The notes: generated from the letters alone by a model not told the origin. A DNA stretch of 64,000 nucleotides from Pseudomonas sp. PH1b (GCF_000633395.1 NZ_AYMU01000012.1:1-64000), one strand, 5' to 3'; positions 26,399 to 35,119 are shown, counted from the first letter of the stretch. Numbers and translations are program-made.

Positions 26399-26845
26399 AC
26401 GCCATTGAATTCAATAAGCGCGTAAAACGCGCTTGGCTTTGCCCCAGCCTTTGATCTTGCTTTGGTTTTGGCTTTTGATCTTGCCCTTGATCTTCCTGCC
26501 CCTTCAGGAGGCCGAACGCAGGCGTTGCGTAGGGGGCAGCTCGGCATGGATGCCGAGCTAGCCGCCCCAGGCCATGGATGGCCTGTGGCGGCGCGCCCCC
26601 GGAGCAATGCCGGAGCGAGGGAACGCCGAGCCTAGGCGAGGCGCCGGATGCGGGGGCAGGAGCCCTTTGGTTACTTTGGGGCTTTTCCAAAGTGACCCGC
26701 TGTAAGAGCGGAACCGCCAGTGGCCGCGACCGCAGCAACGGATATGTACGCCAAGCGCCCCCAAGTGCACGCGGTAAGAAGGTAACTCCGCGTCATCGTT
26801 GACGAGTTTTGCTGGCAGCCGACACCCACAGGGAAATCGCTGATT
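26216..26845 (+). repeat. Left direct repeat bracketing the hxs island
   Basis: It contains the last 61 codons of the small conserved gene plus a non-coding large intergenic element: GCGCGTAAAACGCGC palindrome, GCCGCCCCAGGCCATGGATG, GAGCCTAGGCGAGGC, GTGACCCGCTGTAAGAGCGG, GCAACGGATATGTAC, CGCGTCATCGTTG. The same order recurs at 30666-31275. The remainder to hxsD (26846-27018) must carry the hxs promoter. Confidence 0.8.
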
Positions 26846-27018
26846 TGACAGCTGCCGTTCGCAGGACCGCCTGGCCGGGACTTCATTAAATCCAATCGAT
26901 TGCAGTCAAGAACACGAGCACAGAAATATTTTAAAGAAAGCTGCGACGAATGATGGCCAATCGCCCAGGAACTCGGCAAAATCCGCACACTCTTCAGGGC
27001 TTTCAAGGATTGATATTG

Positions 27019-27318
27019 ATGACATGGCCAGTCACTCTGCACCTCAGCGACATCGCATACCCTCTCAGCACAGCGCAAAGAACCGCCTATAGCTTGGCCG
27101 CTGAATTGGCTATTCAGATCACTCCTGAGCCTGGCTTTATCAACCTCACGATCTACCCTTCCAGCGCCCAAACAGCCCTCTCTATTGATCACGCACGGGC
27201 GCTAGTTCTTCAGCATCTGAATGACTTTGCTTTACGTGACCACATCCATAGTGAAACGGCTGGATTGCGAGAAGTCTTGGCACGTGCCGCACTCACTGGA
27301 TGTGGGTTGCCTCAGTGA
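27019..27318 (+). CDS. hxsD: His-Xaa-Ser system protein HxsD
   Basis: A 99-residue cytosolic protein, the small accessory subunit of the His-Xaa-Ser system, encoded first in hxsD-hxsB-hxsC-hxsA. By analogy with other radical SAM peptide-modification systems it may present the precursor to the maturases, but its function is untested. The start MTWPVTLHLSD has AAGGA nine bases upstream; a 23-codon longer frame lacks a site. It overlaps hxsB by 19 bases (or four if hxsB starts at GTG 27315). Confidence 0.78.
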   Translation: MTWPVTLHLSDIAYPLSTAQRTAYSLAAELAIQITPEPGFINLTIYPSSAQTALSIDHARALVLQHLNDFALRDHIHSETAGLREVLARAALTGCGLPQ

Positions 27319-28802
27319 CCTTGATAGCCACCGAAACCCAAGGTTATCGCCTCCTGCCATTTCGCTTCATGCGTATGAGCTCGGGAAATGAACGGGACAT
27401 TCTGCTTACTTCCGAAACAGGCGAGTACCTCCATGTCACCGATCCACAACTTCGAGATCTAAGTTTTAAGCGTGTACAGCCAGGAACCTCTCTATACAAG
27501 GATCTACTCGCTCGTCATTTTATTTACGAGCCAGATCAACACGATCCAATTCCGGAGATGGCGGCGCAGTACCGCAGTCGGAAAGACTTCCTCCTGCAAG
27601 GCCCTGCATTACACCTGTTTGTGGTGACTCTGCGTTGCAACCATACATGTCAGTATTGCCAAGTATCACGTGCACCTTTGGGTGGCTCTGGACATGACCT
27701 TTCCGAAGCAGATGCACGTGCTGCCGTAGACCGCATGTTCGAGTCGAACGCTCGAGCCCTCACGGTAGAGTTCCAAGGTGGCGAACCTCTATTGGCCTTT
27801 GAACGCGTCCGCCAGATCATCGAATGGATAGTGGAACGGAACGTCGTGGAACAGCGCGATATCCAATTCGTCATCACAACCACACTCCATCACTTGACCG
27901 AAGAAGTTATCGTCTTCGCCAAGAAGCATCACATCCAGTTTTCTACTTCGCTCGATGGGCCAGCGTCATTACACAACGCTAACCGCCCCACTCCCTCCCG
28001 AGACTCTTATGAACGAACCCTCGACGGCATTCGTCGCGTCCGCGAACACCTCGGCCATGAAGCTGTCTCGGCTCTAACGACGTTAACGGCCAAGAGCCTT
28101 GAGCAACCAAGAGCGATCATCGACGAGTATGTAGCCCAGGGGTTTTCCAGTATCTCCCTTCGCCCCTTAAGTCCCTACGGTTTCGCCTCGAAGGGTGCAC
28201 AACGGCTGGATTACTCGATGGAACGTTATTTGGCGTTCTACAAGGAAGCGCTGGCTTACCTGCTGGAGATCAATCAACAAGGTGTGTACTTATCAGAGAG
28301 CTACGCAAGTCTACTGCTAAAGAACATCCTCACGCCTTTCTCATCTGGCTATGTCGATCTGCGCTCACCTGCCGGTGCCGGCACCGCAGCCTTGGTTTAT
28401 AACTACGATGGCTACGTGTACCCATCTGACGAAGCAAGAATGCTGCTGGAAATGGGCGAGGATGGTTTGCGTTTAGGCAGCGTGCATCAGCCGTTAGCCG
28501 AGCTACTACGCTCACCAGTCATGGAAGCATTGCTAGCAAGTGGTGTTGCCGAAACACTACCGGGCTGCGTGGATTGCGCACTCGTCCCCTATTGCGGCGC
28601 CGACCCTGTGGAACACTTCGCACGCCAAGGCGATCCGATTGGTCACCGTGCCTTCAGTAGCTTCTGTAAGAAAAATCTAGGACTACTGCAACATCTATTC
28701 GAACTATTGAGAGATGGCGACGATGATATCCAAAGCGTCTTGCTTTCCTGGCTAAATCGTCGCGCCTACTCCGAAGTCCTCTTCCCTGGGTATCGAGGGT
28801 AG
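27300..28802 (+). CDS. hxsB: His-Xaa-Ser system radical SAM maturase HxsB
   Basis: A 500-residue radical SAM enzyme. The N-terminal 100 residues look like a peptide-binding region. The 4Fe-4S/SAM motif C113-x3-C117-x2-C120 (RCNHTCQYCQ) opens the TIM-barrel core, with EFQGGEPLL (about 155) binding the SAM amino group. The C-terminal CVDCALVPYCG and FCKKN cysteines form a SPASM-like region for extra clusters. It should install a modification on HxsA at the expense of SAM. The start used is ATG 27300; GTG 27315, overlapping the hxsD stop as GTGA, is an equally good coupled start. Confidence 0.88.
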   Translation: MWVASVTLIATETQGYRLLPFRFMRMSSGNERDILLTSETGEYLHVTDPQLRDLSFKRVQPGTSLYKDLLARHFIYEPDQHDPIPEMAAQYRSRKDFLLQGPALHLFVVTLRCNHTCQYCQVSRAPLGGSGHDLSEADARAAVDRMFESNARALTVEFQGGEPLLAFERVRQIIEWIVERNVVEQRDIQFVITTTLHHLTEEVIVFAKKHHIQFSTSLDGPASLHNANRPTPSRDSYERTLDGIRRVREHLGHEAVSALTTLTAKSLEQPRAIIDEYVAQGFSSISLRPLSPYGFASKGAQRLDYSMERYLAFYKEALAYLLEINQQGVYLSESYASLLLKNILTPFSSGYVDLRSPAGAGTAALVYNYDGYVYPSDEARMLLEMGEDGLRLGSVHQPLAELLRSPVMEALLASGVAETLPGCVDCALVPYCGADPVEHFARQGDPIGHRAFSSFCKKNLGLLQHLFELLRDGDDDIQSVLLSWLNRRAYSEVLFPGYRG

Positions 28803-28807
28803 GAACG

Positions 28808-30037
28808 ATGCTAAGAAAAGATACCCATTTCGAGATCCAGCATCTAATTGAACCTAAGTTGTTGAAGGTCGTCACCGTAGACGAGTTCATTGAACAAGGC
28901 GTATCCATCTGCGCTGGGGACGTGAGCTTCGACGATCTAATGCTGTGGCTACCAGATGCCGAGCTTCAACGTAACCCGCACTTACTATCATTACCCGTTG
29001 GAGGCTTCCTTACTCCGGAACAACTTAGCGGGAATGCAGAGGTAAGCAAGCTGCAACTTCACTCCCCAAAAGATCCAGATGTCGTTCGCCCAGGTGACGT
29101 AATTGCCATAACACCCGGAAGCCCGATCGTCCGAGTTCTCTATCGACGCGGCTCCGACAGTAACCTGCTGTTCATGACTGATCGTTGCAACAGCCTCTGC
29201 TTGATGTGTTCCCAACCACCTAAGGATATTGATGATCGTTGGCACATTGAGGAGAACCTTCGTCTGATCGATCTAATGGATCCTGGCGAGGAGAACCTAG
29301 GCATCAGTGGCGGGGAGCCCACGCTCTACCGCGACGGTTTGTTGGAAATCTTAGCCAAGTGCAAAACTGTGCTTCGACAAAAGTCTATTCATATATTGAG
29401 TAATGGCCGGCTGTTCAAGGATCCGAGTTGGATCGAGTCACTTGCTCATATCCAGCATCCGCAACTAAGTTGGGGCATCCCGCTGTATGCCGACAACGCA
29501 AGAGATCATGACCACGTAGTGCAGGCGCCAGGGGCCTTCAGCGAAACACTCCAAGGGCTGTACAACCTCGCTCGAGCCAACCAGATCATCGAGATTCGCG
29601 TCGTCCTCAACCGGCTGACCACGCCACGACTTCCAGAGCTCGCTCACTACATTTTCCGTAATTTGCCCTTCGTACGACATATTGCACTGATGGGTATAGA
29701 GAGTACTGGCTTAGCCCGAAAGCATTATGAGGAGCTGTGGATTGATCCTCTGGATTACCAAGAGTCGCTAAGTCAGGCCATTTACTTTCTGCACAACCGA
29801 GGGTTGCCGGTCTCAATCTATAACCTCCCTCTGTGCCTGGTACCTGCGCATCTCTCACGCTTTGCACGCCAGAGCATCTCAGACTGGAAAAATCTGTTCA
29901 TCGACACCTGCCAACAATGCGCCGCAGCTCATCAATGCTCGGGCTTTTTCAAATCTCATACCGCGCGCTGGCAAAGCCGTGGGATAAAACAACTATCAAC
30001 TGAGGCATTCAATGCCTACGCAAGGAGCGCACAGTGA
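28808..30037 (+). CDS. hxsC: His-Xaa-Ser system radical SAM maturase HxsC
   Basis: A 409-residue second radical SAM enzyme. The core motif C127-x3-C131-x2-C134 (RCNSLCLMC) is followed by LGISGGEPTLYRDGL (about 161). The C-terminal CQQCAAAHQCSGFF offers three further cysteines for an auxiliary cluster. It starts five bases after hxsB, with GAGGGTAGGA before the ATG. Two different maturases acting on one precursor is the hallmark of this system; which residues each changes is not known to me. Confidence 0.88.
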   Translation: MLRKDTHFEIQHLIEPKLLKVVTVDEFIEQGVSICAGDVSFDDLMLWLPDAELQRNPHLLSLPVGGFLTPEQLSGNAEVSKLQLHSPKDPDVVRPGDVIAITPGSPIVRVLYRRGSDSNLLFMTDRCNSLCLMCSQPPKDIDDRWHIEENLRLIDLMDPGEENLGISGGEPTLYRDGLLEILAKCKTVLRQKSIHILSNGRLFKDPSWIESLAHIQHPQLSWGIPLYADNARDHDHVVQAPGAFSETLQGLYNLARANQIIEIRVVLNRLTTPRLPELAHYIFRNLPFVRHIALMGIESTGLARKHYEELWIDPLDYQESLSQAIYFLHNRGLPVSIYNLPLCLVPAHLSRFARQSISDWKNLFIDTCQQCAAAHQCSGFFKSHTARWQSRGIKQLSTEAFNAYARSAQ

Positions 30038-30663
30038 AATTGCTTGATCGCTGGAAAATCCTGATTGGGGGCATGACCCTGTTGCCGGTCGCGAGTATCA
30101 ACCTTGCCCAGGCCAACCCAATGCCACTTGCCGATACAAATTGGGAGCCACGGGAGAAAAGTCAGCCACCAGTCTTTGCCGACACGCTCAATGCCCCTGA
30201 TGCGACCAATATGTACGCAGCTCACCGCTCGCATAGTTCACACCGCTCGCACAGCTCCCATAGCTCTCATTACAGTGGATCAAGTGGCTATAGCGCGCCT
30301 CGCTACTACAACCCTCCTGCCACGAGCACTCGCAGCTACAACACACCAAGCAGCTCGAATTACGGCTCAAGCAGCTCTTCCGGCTCATCAACCAGCAGCT
30401 CTTTTTACCAATCATCTGGTACATCGACAGGCTCGACCTCAACGACTACTCGAACACGACCTAGCGAAGTACAGAAAAGCAACCTGGTCATACGAGTGCA
30501 AACGGCCTTAATGGTGCGCAGGTACTACCAAGGAGCAATCGATGGCGTGATGGGCAAAGGAACTCGAGGAGCGCTGATGTCGTTTCAAACGGACAACGGC
30601 CTGACCGTGAACGGGCAGATGGACACACCAACATTAAACGCATTGGGCATTCGCATTCCTTAG
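30034..30663 (+). CDS. hxsA: His-Xaa-Ser repeat protein HxsA (putative modified substrate)
   Basis: A 209-residue exported protein. The signal peptide ends near residue 27 (NLAQA-NP). Six consecutive His-Xaa-Ser triplets lie at residues 64-81 (HRS HSS HRS HSS HSS HYS). A low-complexity Ser/Thr/Tyr linker follows (about 82-145), then a C-terminal peptidoglycan-binding domain (about 150-209; YYQGAIDGVMGKGTRGALMSFQ). The repeats are the expected targets of HxsB/HxsC, and the end domain would anchor the product in the cell wall. It starts at GTG 30034 overlapping the hxsC stop (GTGA), with AAGGAG six to seven bases upstream. Confidence 0.87.
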   Translation: MKLLDRWKILIGGMTLLPVASINLAQANPMPLADTNWEPREKSQPPVFADTLNAPDATNMYAAHRSHSSHRSHSSHSSHYSGSSGYSAPRYYNPPATSTRSYNTPSSSNYGSSSSSGSSTSSSFYQSSGTSTGSTSTTTRTRPSEVQKSNLVIRVQTALMVRRYYQGAIDGVMGKGTRGALMSFQTDNGLTVNGQMDTPTLNALGIRIP

Positions 30664-30665
30664 GT

Positions 30666-30848
30666 GCCAACAGTACGGCCCATCGTTTCACCATGGTGCG
30701 GGAGCTGATGGACACGCTATCCACGCTTAACCTGAAAGACATTGCCGACTGCGATCTGACGCGTGTCACCCGAGGGGTACATCTGCTCACTCGGGAGGGT
30801 TGCGCGGTGCTGGAGGTGATTCAGTGGCGAACAGAGCAAGAGGCATGA
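30666..30848 (+). pseudogene. Duplicated 3' end of the small conserved gene
   Basis: Sixty in-frame residues, beginning ANSTAHRFTMVRELMDTLST, match the end of the protein at 26117-26398 at 54 of 60 positions, without indels. There is no start codon or ribosome site; it begins three bases after the hxsA stop codon. It is the truncated partner of the direct repeat. Confidence 0.82.
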
Positions 30849-31275
30849 ACGCCATTGAACTCAACCAGCGCGTAAAACGCGCTTGGCTTTGCTTTGGCTT
30901 TTGATCTGGCTTTGGCCTTTGATCTTCCTGCCCCGTTAACCACGATGGCCGAACGCAGGCATTGATCCGTGGGTAACCCGGCAGGACGCCGGGTTAGCCG
31001 CCCCAGGCCATGGATGGCCTGTGGCGGCGGCCCACGGATCAATGCCGGAGTGAGGGCATGCCGAGCCTAGGCGAGGCACCGAGTGGAGGGGCAAGCGTTT
31101 TTTGGTTCCTTTTTTTGGCGTTTGAAAAAAAGGGACTCGCCGTAAGGGCGAAACCGCCAGTGGCCACACCCGCAGCAACGGATATGTACACCCCCCGCCC
31201 CCAAGCCCCCGCGGAAAAAAGGTGCCTGCGCGTCATCGTTGGCGAGCTTCGCTGGCAAGCCAGCTCCTACAGGGC
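30666..31275 (+). repeat. Right direct repeat bracketing the hxs island
   Basis: It matches 26216-26845 through the duplicated gene end and the following non-coding element, ending in CGCGTCATCGTTGGCGAG and a half REP (CTTCGCTGGCAAGCCAGCTC). With 31276-31304 it fills the gap before the MocR gene; no other gene is seen there. Confidence 0.8.
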
Positions 31276-31304
31276 TCGCTGCGAAATCGCCAGTTGCCTG
31301 CCTT

Positions 31305-32708
31305 TCACCCAACAACCCGCCCCAACCGCAGCGCCACGCTCGCCGCCTGCTCCGCACTGACCACATTGGTAAACCCCATCACCAACCCCTGCCTAACCTC
31401 TTCCCCCAGATACCACTGTGACAACGGTTCAACCGCAATCCCCTCCTCCCGAGCCCGCTGGGCAATCTGCACATCGTCCCCCTCCCCCAGCCCAGCCACC
31501 ACATGCATGCCCCCGGCCTGCGGATCTATCTGCAAACGCCCACCCAACTCGTGATGCAACGCCTCCACCAGCCACTGCCGCCGACGCGCATACAGGCCGC
31601 GCATTTTGTTCAGGTGCCGGGCAAAGTGCCCCTCGTTGAGAAAGGCCGCGACCGTCGCCTGCAGCAGGTGCGGGCAGTGGTTGTGCAAACGATCCGCCTG
31701 GCGGGCGAACGCTGGGGTCTGTTCGGCAGGCACCACCAGGTAGGCCAGGCGCAGCCCTGGAAACAGCACTTTGCTGAAGGTGCCGGTGTAGAGCACGCGG
31801 CCTTGCTGGTCGAGGCTCTTGAGGGCCGGCAAGGGCTTGCCCTGGTAGCGGTATTCGCTGTCGTAGTCGTCCTCGATGATCCAGCTGCCTTGGCGGTTGG
31901 CCCAGTCCAGCAGGGCCAGGCGCCGCGGCAGCGACAGCGACACGCCCAGCGGGCTCTGGTGGGTCGGGGTGACCACGGCAAAGCCGGCCTCTGGGGCGCG
32001 AGCGATGCCTTGGGCGACGTCCAGGCCTTGATCGTCCACGGGCACCGGCACCAGCTGTGCGCCGGCTTCCAGCAGTGCGCTCCTGGCCATGAAGTAGCCG
32101 GGTTCCTCCTGCCAGCAGGTGGCGCCCGGGCCCATCAGCGTGTGGCTGATCAGGTCGAGGCAGGCGCGGTAGCCGGCGCAGACGAAAATCTGCTCCGGCT
32201 GGCAGTTGATGCCCCGGGAAATCCCCAGGTAGGTGGCGATGGCCGCGCGCAACGGGGCGTAGCCGCGCGAGTCCGGGTAGATCAGGCCTTCGAGGCCCGT
32301 CTGTCGCAGTTGCCGGCCCGCCAGGCGGGTCCAGAGTTTGCGCGGAAAGGCATCCAGTGCCGGAAGGCCCATTTGCAGCGGCAACGGCAGCGTGCCGGCA
32401 TGGGTGGCCTGGTAGGTGGTTGGAATCACCGGGGCGTGTTCTATGGACGCGGCAACCGGCGCCAGTTGCGGTGTGACCATGGTCCCGGCGGCCCCGCGAG
32501 CAATCAGGTAGCCCTCGCCTATCAGCAACTGGTAGGCCGCTTCCACAGTGCCTCGCGCCAGGTTCAGCTGCGCCGCCAAGGCGCGAACCGCCGGCACGCG
32601 GTCACCCGGACGCAGGCGGCCATCGGCGATGGACTCGCGAAACCGCTGATAAAGCTGGCGATAGATCGGCGCCGTCTGGCTGCGGTCCAATTCGAAAGGA
32701 AGGATCAT
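31305..32708 (-). CDS. MocR-type (GntR plus aminotransferase) transcriptional regulator
   Basis: A 467-residue PLP-dependent regulator with an N-terminal GntR winged helix (about 1-75; LRPGDRVPAVRALAAQLNLARGTV) and a C-terminal class I aminotransferase-like domain (about 110-467). The PLP lysine lies in YTGTFSKVLFPG. MocR proteins sense PLP with an amino compound and control a neighbouring gene, here most likely the divergent acetyltransferase operon. No enzymatic activity is expected. AAGGA lies close before the ATG. Confidence 0.88.
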   Translation of the reverse strand: MILPFELDRSQTAPIYRQLYQRFRESIADGRLRPGDRVPAVRALAAQLNLARGTVEAAYQLLIGEGYLIARGAAGTMVTPQLAPVAASIEHAPVIPTTYQATHAGTLPLPLQMGLPALDAFPRKLWTRLAGRQLRQTGLEGLIYPDSRGYAPLRAAIATYLGISRGINCQPEQIFVCAGYRACLDLISHTLMGPGATCWQEEPGYFMARSALLEAGAQLVPVPVDDQGLDVAQGIARAPEAGFAVVTPTHQSPLGVSLSLPRRLALLDWANRQGSWIIEDDYDSEYRYQGKPLPALKSLDQQGRVLYTGTFSKVLFPGLRLAYLVVPAEQTPAFARQADRLHNHCPHLLQATVAAFLNEGHFARHLNKMRGLYARRRQWLVEALHHELGGRLQIDPQAGGMHVVAGLGEGDDVQIAQRAREEGIAVEPLSQWYLGEEVRQGLVMGFTNVVSAEQAASVALRLGRVVG

Positions 32709-32786
32709 GGCCTAGTCATTTATGCATTTTTTGGCTCTGTAGCTTAAGCCATCGACCTTCTAAAGTGGGTCATCTCTTTTCAGCGG

Positions 32787-33242
32787 ATGACGGACATGCC
32801 CTACACCCTTCAACACCTCGAAAGCGAAGCGGCCCTGGCGGCCAGTTTTGACTTGATGCGTGTCTTGCGCCCCCACCTCACCAGCCCGGCGGCCTATGTC
32901 GCCCAATTGGCCCGGCAAACCGAGCAGGGCTACCGTTTGCTCGGCGCGTGGGACGCAGAGCGCATCGTTGGCCTGGCGGGTTACCGCGAGCTGGAAAACC
33001 TGCTCTACGGGCGTTTCATCTACGTCGACGACCTGGTCGTGAGCCCAGACCTTCAGCGCAGCGGCTTGGGCGCGCGGCTGTTGAGCGCGGTGCGGGATGA
33101 GGCCGTGCAGCATCAATGCGAGCACTTGGTGCTGGATACCGGCCTGCATATGCCCCTGGCCCAGCGCTTCTATTTTCGTCAGGGGTTGCTGGCCCGGGGC
33201 ATGCACTTCACCCAGCGACTTCAGGGTGGGGAGCCGGCATGA
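32787..33242 (+). CDS. GNAT-family N-acetyltransferase
   Basis: A 151-residue acetyl-CoA-dependent acetyltransferase with core strand-loop FIYVDDLVVSPDLQRSGLGARLL (about 74-95), containing the Q/RxxGxG/A pyrophosphate loop, and a C-terminal YFRQGL. The substrate is unknown. It is divergent from MocR and overlaps the azoreductase gene by four bases (ATGA). A second ATG nine bases downstream is possible. Confidence 0.85.
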   Translation: MTDMPYTLQHLESEAALAASFDLMRVLRPHLTSPAAYVAQLARQTEQGYRLLGAWDAERIVGLAGYRELENLLYGRFIYVDDLVVSPDLQRSGLGARLLSAVRDEAVQHQCEHLVLDTGLHMPLAQRFYFRQGLLARGMHFTQRLQGGEPA

Positions 33243-33859
33243 ACAACCTGCTGCTGATCAACGCCAGCCCCCGTGGGCAAGTTTCCCGTGGCAACCAGCT
33301 GGCACTGGAACTGGTGAGCTCCCTGCGCCAACGCTATCCGCACCTTGAACTGGTCGAGCGCGATCTGGGTGCGCAGCCGTTGCCACCATTGGGCCTGGAC
33401 TACGCCCACGCCCTGACCACCGCCACGCCCTTCGACGCGCCGCTGTTCGAGGTGTCCGAAGGCTTGATTCGTGAGTTGGAGCGTTGCGATGCCCTGCTCA
33501 TCGCCACGCCCATGCACAACTTCACCCTGCCGGCGGCGCTCAAGCTGTGGATCGACTATGTGCTGCGCATTCACCGTACCTTCAGCTCCGGCCCAGAGGG
33601 CAAGGTTGGCCTGCTCAAGGACCGCCCGGTGCATGTGCTGGTGAGTTCCGGCGGCTTTCACCAGGGCGAACGGGCAGCCCAACCGGATTTTCTGACGCCT
33701 TACCTGCGCCAGGTGCTGAACACCCTCGGCCTGTTCGACCTGCAGTTCACTTATCTGCAGGGGTTGGTGTTCGGTGACGAGGCCGTGGGTGCAACCCTCG
33801 AAGAGGCCCGCAGCGCACTGTCCTTGCAGCCACTGTTCAACCCTCTCGTTTGTGCTTGA
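33239..33859 (+). CDS. azoR: FMN-dependent NADH-azoreductase-like flavoprotein
   Basis: A 206-residue flavodoxin-fold reductase of the AzoR/AcpD family. INASPRG(Q)VSRGNQLA (8-24) is the FMN phosphate loop, with APLF, TPMHNFTLPAALKLWIDYVLR (about 95-115) and SSGGFHQGE (about 137). It reduces quinones or azo compounds with NADH. It is coupled to the acetyltransferase by the ATGA overlap and is followed by an AhpD-like gene, suggesting an oxidative or electrophile stress operon. Confidence 0.85.
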   Translation: MNNLLLINASPRGQVSRGNQLALELVSSLRQRYPHLELVERDLGAQPLPPLGLDYAHALTTATPFDAPLFEVSEGLIRELERCDALLIATPMHNFTLPAALKLWIDYVLRIHRTFSSGPEGKVGLLKDRPVHVLVSSGGFHQGERAAQPDFLTPYLRQVLNTLGLFDLQFTYLQGLVFGDEAVGATLEEARSALSLQPLFNPLVCA

Positions 33860-33887
33860 TCACTTTTTCCCCTATCGGAGTTTCACC

Positions 33888-34319
33888 ATGAGCCAACTCA
33901 GACTGCCCTTTGCCACTCTGTCGCCGGCCGCCTATCAAGGCCTGCTCGCCACCAACAGCGCCCTGGCCGCCAGCCACCTGGGCTTGCCCTTGCTGGAACT
34001 GGTGTATTTGCGTGTGTCGCAGATCAACGGCTGCTCGTTCTGCCTGGGCAAGCACTCGCAGACCCTGCGCGAGTGTGGAGTGGCGCAAGACAAGCTGGAT
34101 TGCCTGGCCGGCTGGCGGGTCAGCGAACTGTTCAGCGAACGCGAGCGCGCGGCCCTGGCCTGGACCGAAACCCTCACCTACGTCCACGACAAGGGCGCGC
34201 CGGACAAGCTGTACGAACCGCTGAAAGCGCACTTTAGCGAGGTTGAGATTTCCGACCTGACCTTGGCCGTGTCTTTGATGAACGCCTTTAACCGGCTGGC
34301 GGTGGGTATGAAGCTCTGA
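33888..34319 (+). CDS. Carboxymuconolactone decarboxylase/AhpD-like protein
   Basis: A 143-residue helical protein with the redox motif INGCSFCLGKHSQTLRECG: a CxxC pair followed by His, as in AhpD peroxidase partners. GGAG lies about eight bases before the ATG. Probably the third gene of the operon; it may use the CxxC to detoxify alkyl hydroperoxides. Confidence 0.87.
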   Translation: MSQLRLPFATLSPAAYQGLLATNSALAASHLGLPLLELVYLRVSQINGCSFCLGKHSQTLRECGVAQDKLDCLAGWRVSELFSERERAALAWTETLTYVHDKGAPDKLYEPLKAHFSEVEISDLTLAVSLMNAFNRLAVGMKL

Positions 34320-34349
34320 GAGTGAGGTCGCCGTTGACAGTGTTGGCTT

Positions 34350-34515
34350 TGGGGCTTCCGGCCCCTGTAGAGAGGATGGTCGAAGGCAGGCATTGAGCCG
34401 TGGGTAACCCGGCAGGGTGCCGGGTTGGCCGCCACCCGCCTCCAGGTGCACGCGGTAGGCAGGTGCCTGCGCGTCATCGTTGGTGAGCTTCGCTGGCAAG
34501 CCAGCTCCTACAGGG
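34350..34515 (+). repeat. Large Pseudomonas intergenic repeat, internally deleted copy
   Basis: It carries GGCATTGAGCCGTGGGTAAC, GGCAGGGTGCCGGGTTGGCC, then jumps to TGCACGCGGTAGGCAGG, CGCGTCATCGTTGGTGAG and a half REP. It lacks the middle part (the GTAAGGGCGAAACC segment) present in the copies at 26400 and 30850. Confidence 0.6.
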
Positions 34516-34550
34516 GATCGGTTGCAGGTGGGCGATATCAGTCGGTCGAG

Positions 34551-34575
34551 GGGGCGCCGTTTGGCGCCCCTCTTT
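34551..34575. terminator. Intrinsic terminator between convergent genes
   Basis: GGGGCGCC (34551-34558), loop GTTT, GGCGCCCC (34563-34570), then TCTTT. The eight-pair stem with a T-rich tail on the plus strand ends the acetyltransferase/azoreductase/AhpD operon, and the stem also lies just past the minus-strand gene at 34574. Confidence 0.75.
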
Positions 34576-35119
34576 ATCCGAGGAAAGCTCCGGTGGCGCC
34601 GGCATCGGCCAATGCAAACAGCAGTTCTTCCAGCACTTCTGCTGGAACCGATCCCAAGTCAATCTTGAACCGGTACCCCTCCTCCGTAGCCTCCGGGTCC
34701 GACACAAAGTGCAGCACCCCTTGCAGCCCTTCTTCGGTTGGCGGGTTTTCATCTTCGCCATCGAACCACGCAAAGAACCACGTGCGAATCACTTCAGAGG
34801 CCTGCTCAAGGCTCAAGCCTTGCACTTCCAGGGGCAACCAGTCCCAGCCAAAGGGCGAGATCCCCACTGCCATCTGCTCAATCGCAAAACGCACTGGCTC
34901 AAAGCCCAGCTCGGCTTCGGAGTCGACCTGCACCGGTTCCCCACTCTCGGCTGCAATCACGTCCACCCGGCAAGGTGTGGCCATGGCTCCTTCAACCGCC
35001 AGCGAGCCGTCGCTGTTCCGGTAGGCCGGCTCAACATGCGCGGCCCCCTCTGCGGCGATACGCGCCAGGGTCTCGACATAGGGTTTACGAATGGCGGCAA
35101 GCAGTTCGCTGACGGTCAT
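34574..35119 (-). CDS. Conserved hypothetical acidic protein
   Basis: A 181-residue, strongly acidic cytosolic protein without signal peptide or membrane segments. It has two parts: about 1-100 (MTVSELLAAIRKPYVETLARIAAEG) and about 100-181 with many aromatics (EVIRTWFFAWFDGEDENPP). I do not recognise the family; the size, acidity and monocistronic position resemble contact-toxin immunity proteins, but no toxin gene is next to it. AAGGAAG lies about 12 bases upstream of the ATG. Confidence 0.65.
   Translation of the reverse strand: MTVSELLAAIRKPYVETLARIAAEGAAHVEPAYRNSDGSLAVEGAMATPCRVDVIAAESGEPVQVDSEAELGFEPVRFAIEQMAVGISPFGWDWLPLEVQGLSLEQASEVIRTWFFAWFDGEDENPPTEEGLQGVLHFVSDPEATEEGYRFKIDLGSVPAEVLEELLFALADAGATGAFLG

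Noticed and set aside
22391-31275. The 22-31 kb islands considered as an integrative element or prophage
   Set aside because: No integrase, transposase, tRNA target, phage structural or conjugation gene is visible; the only boundary repeat concerns the hxs part.
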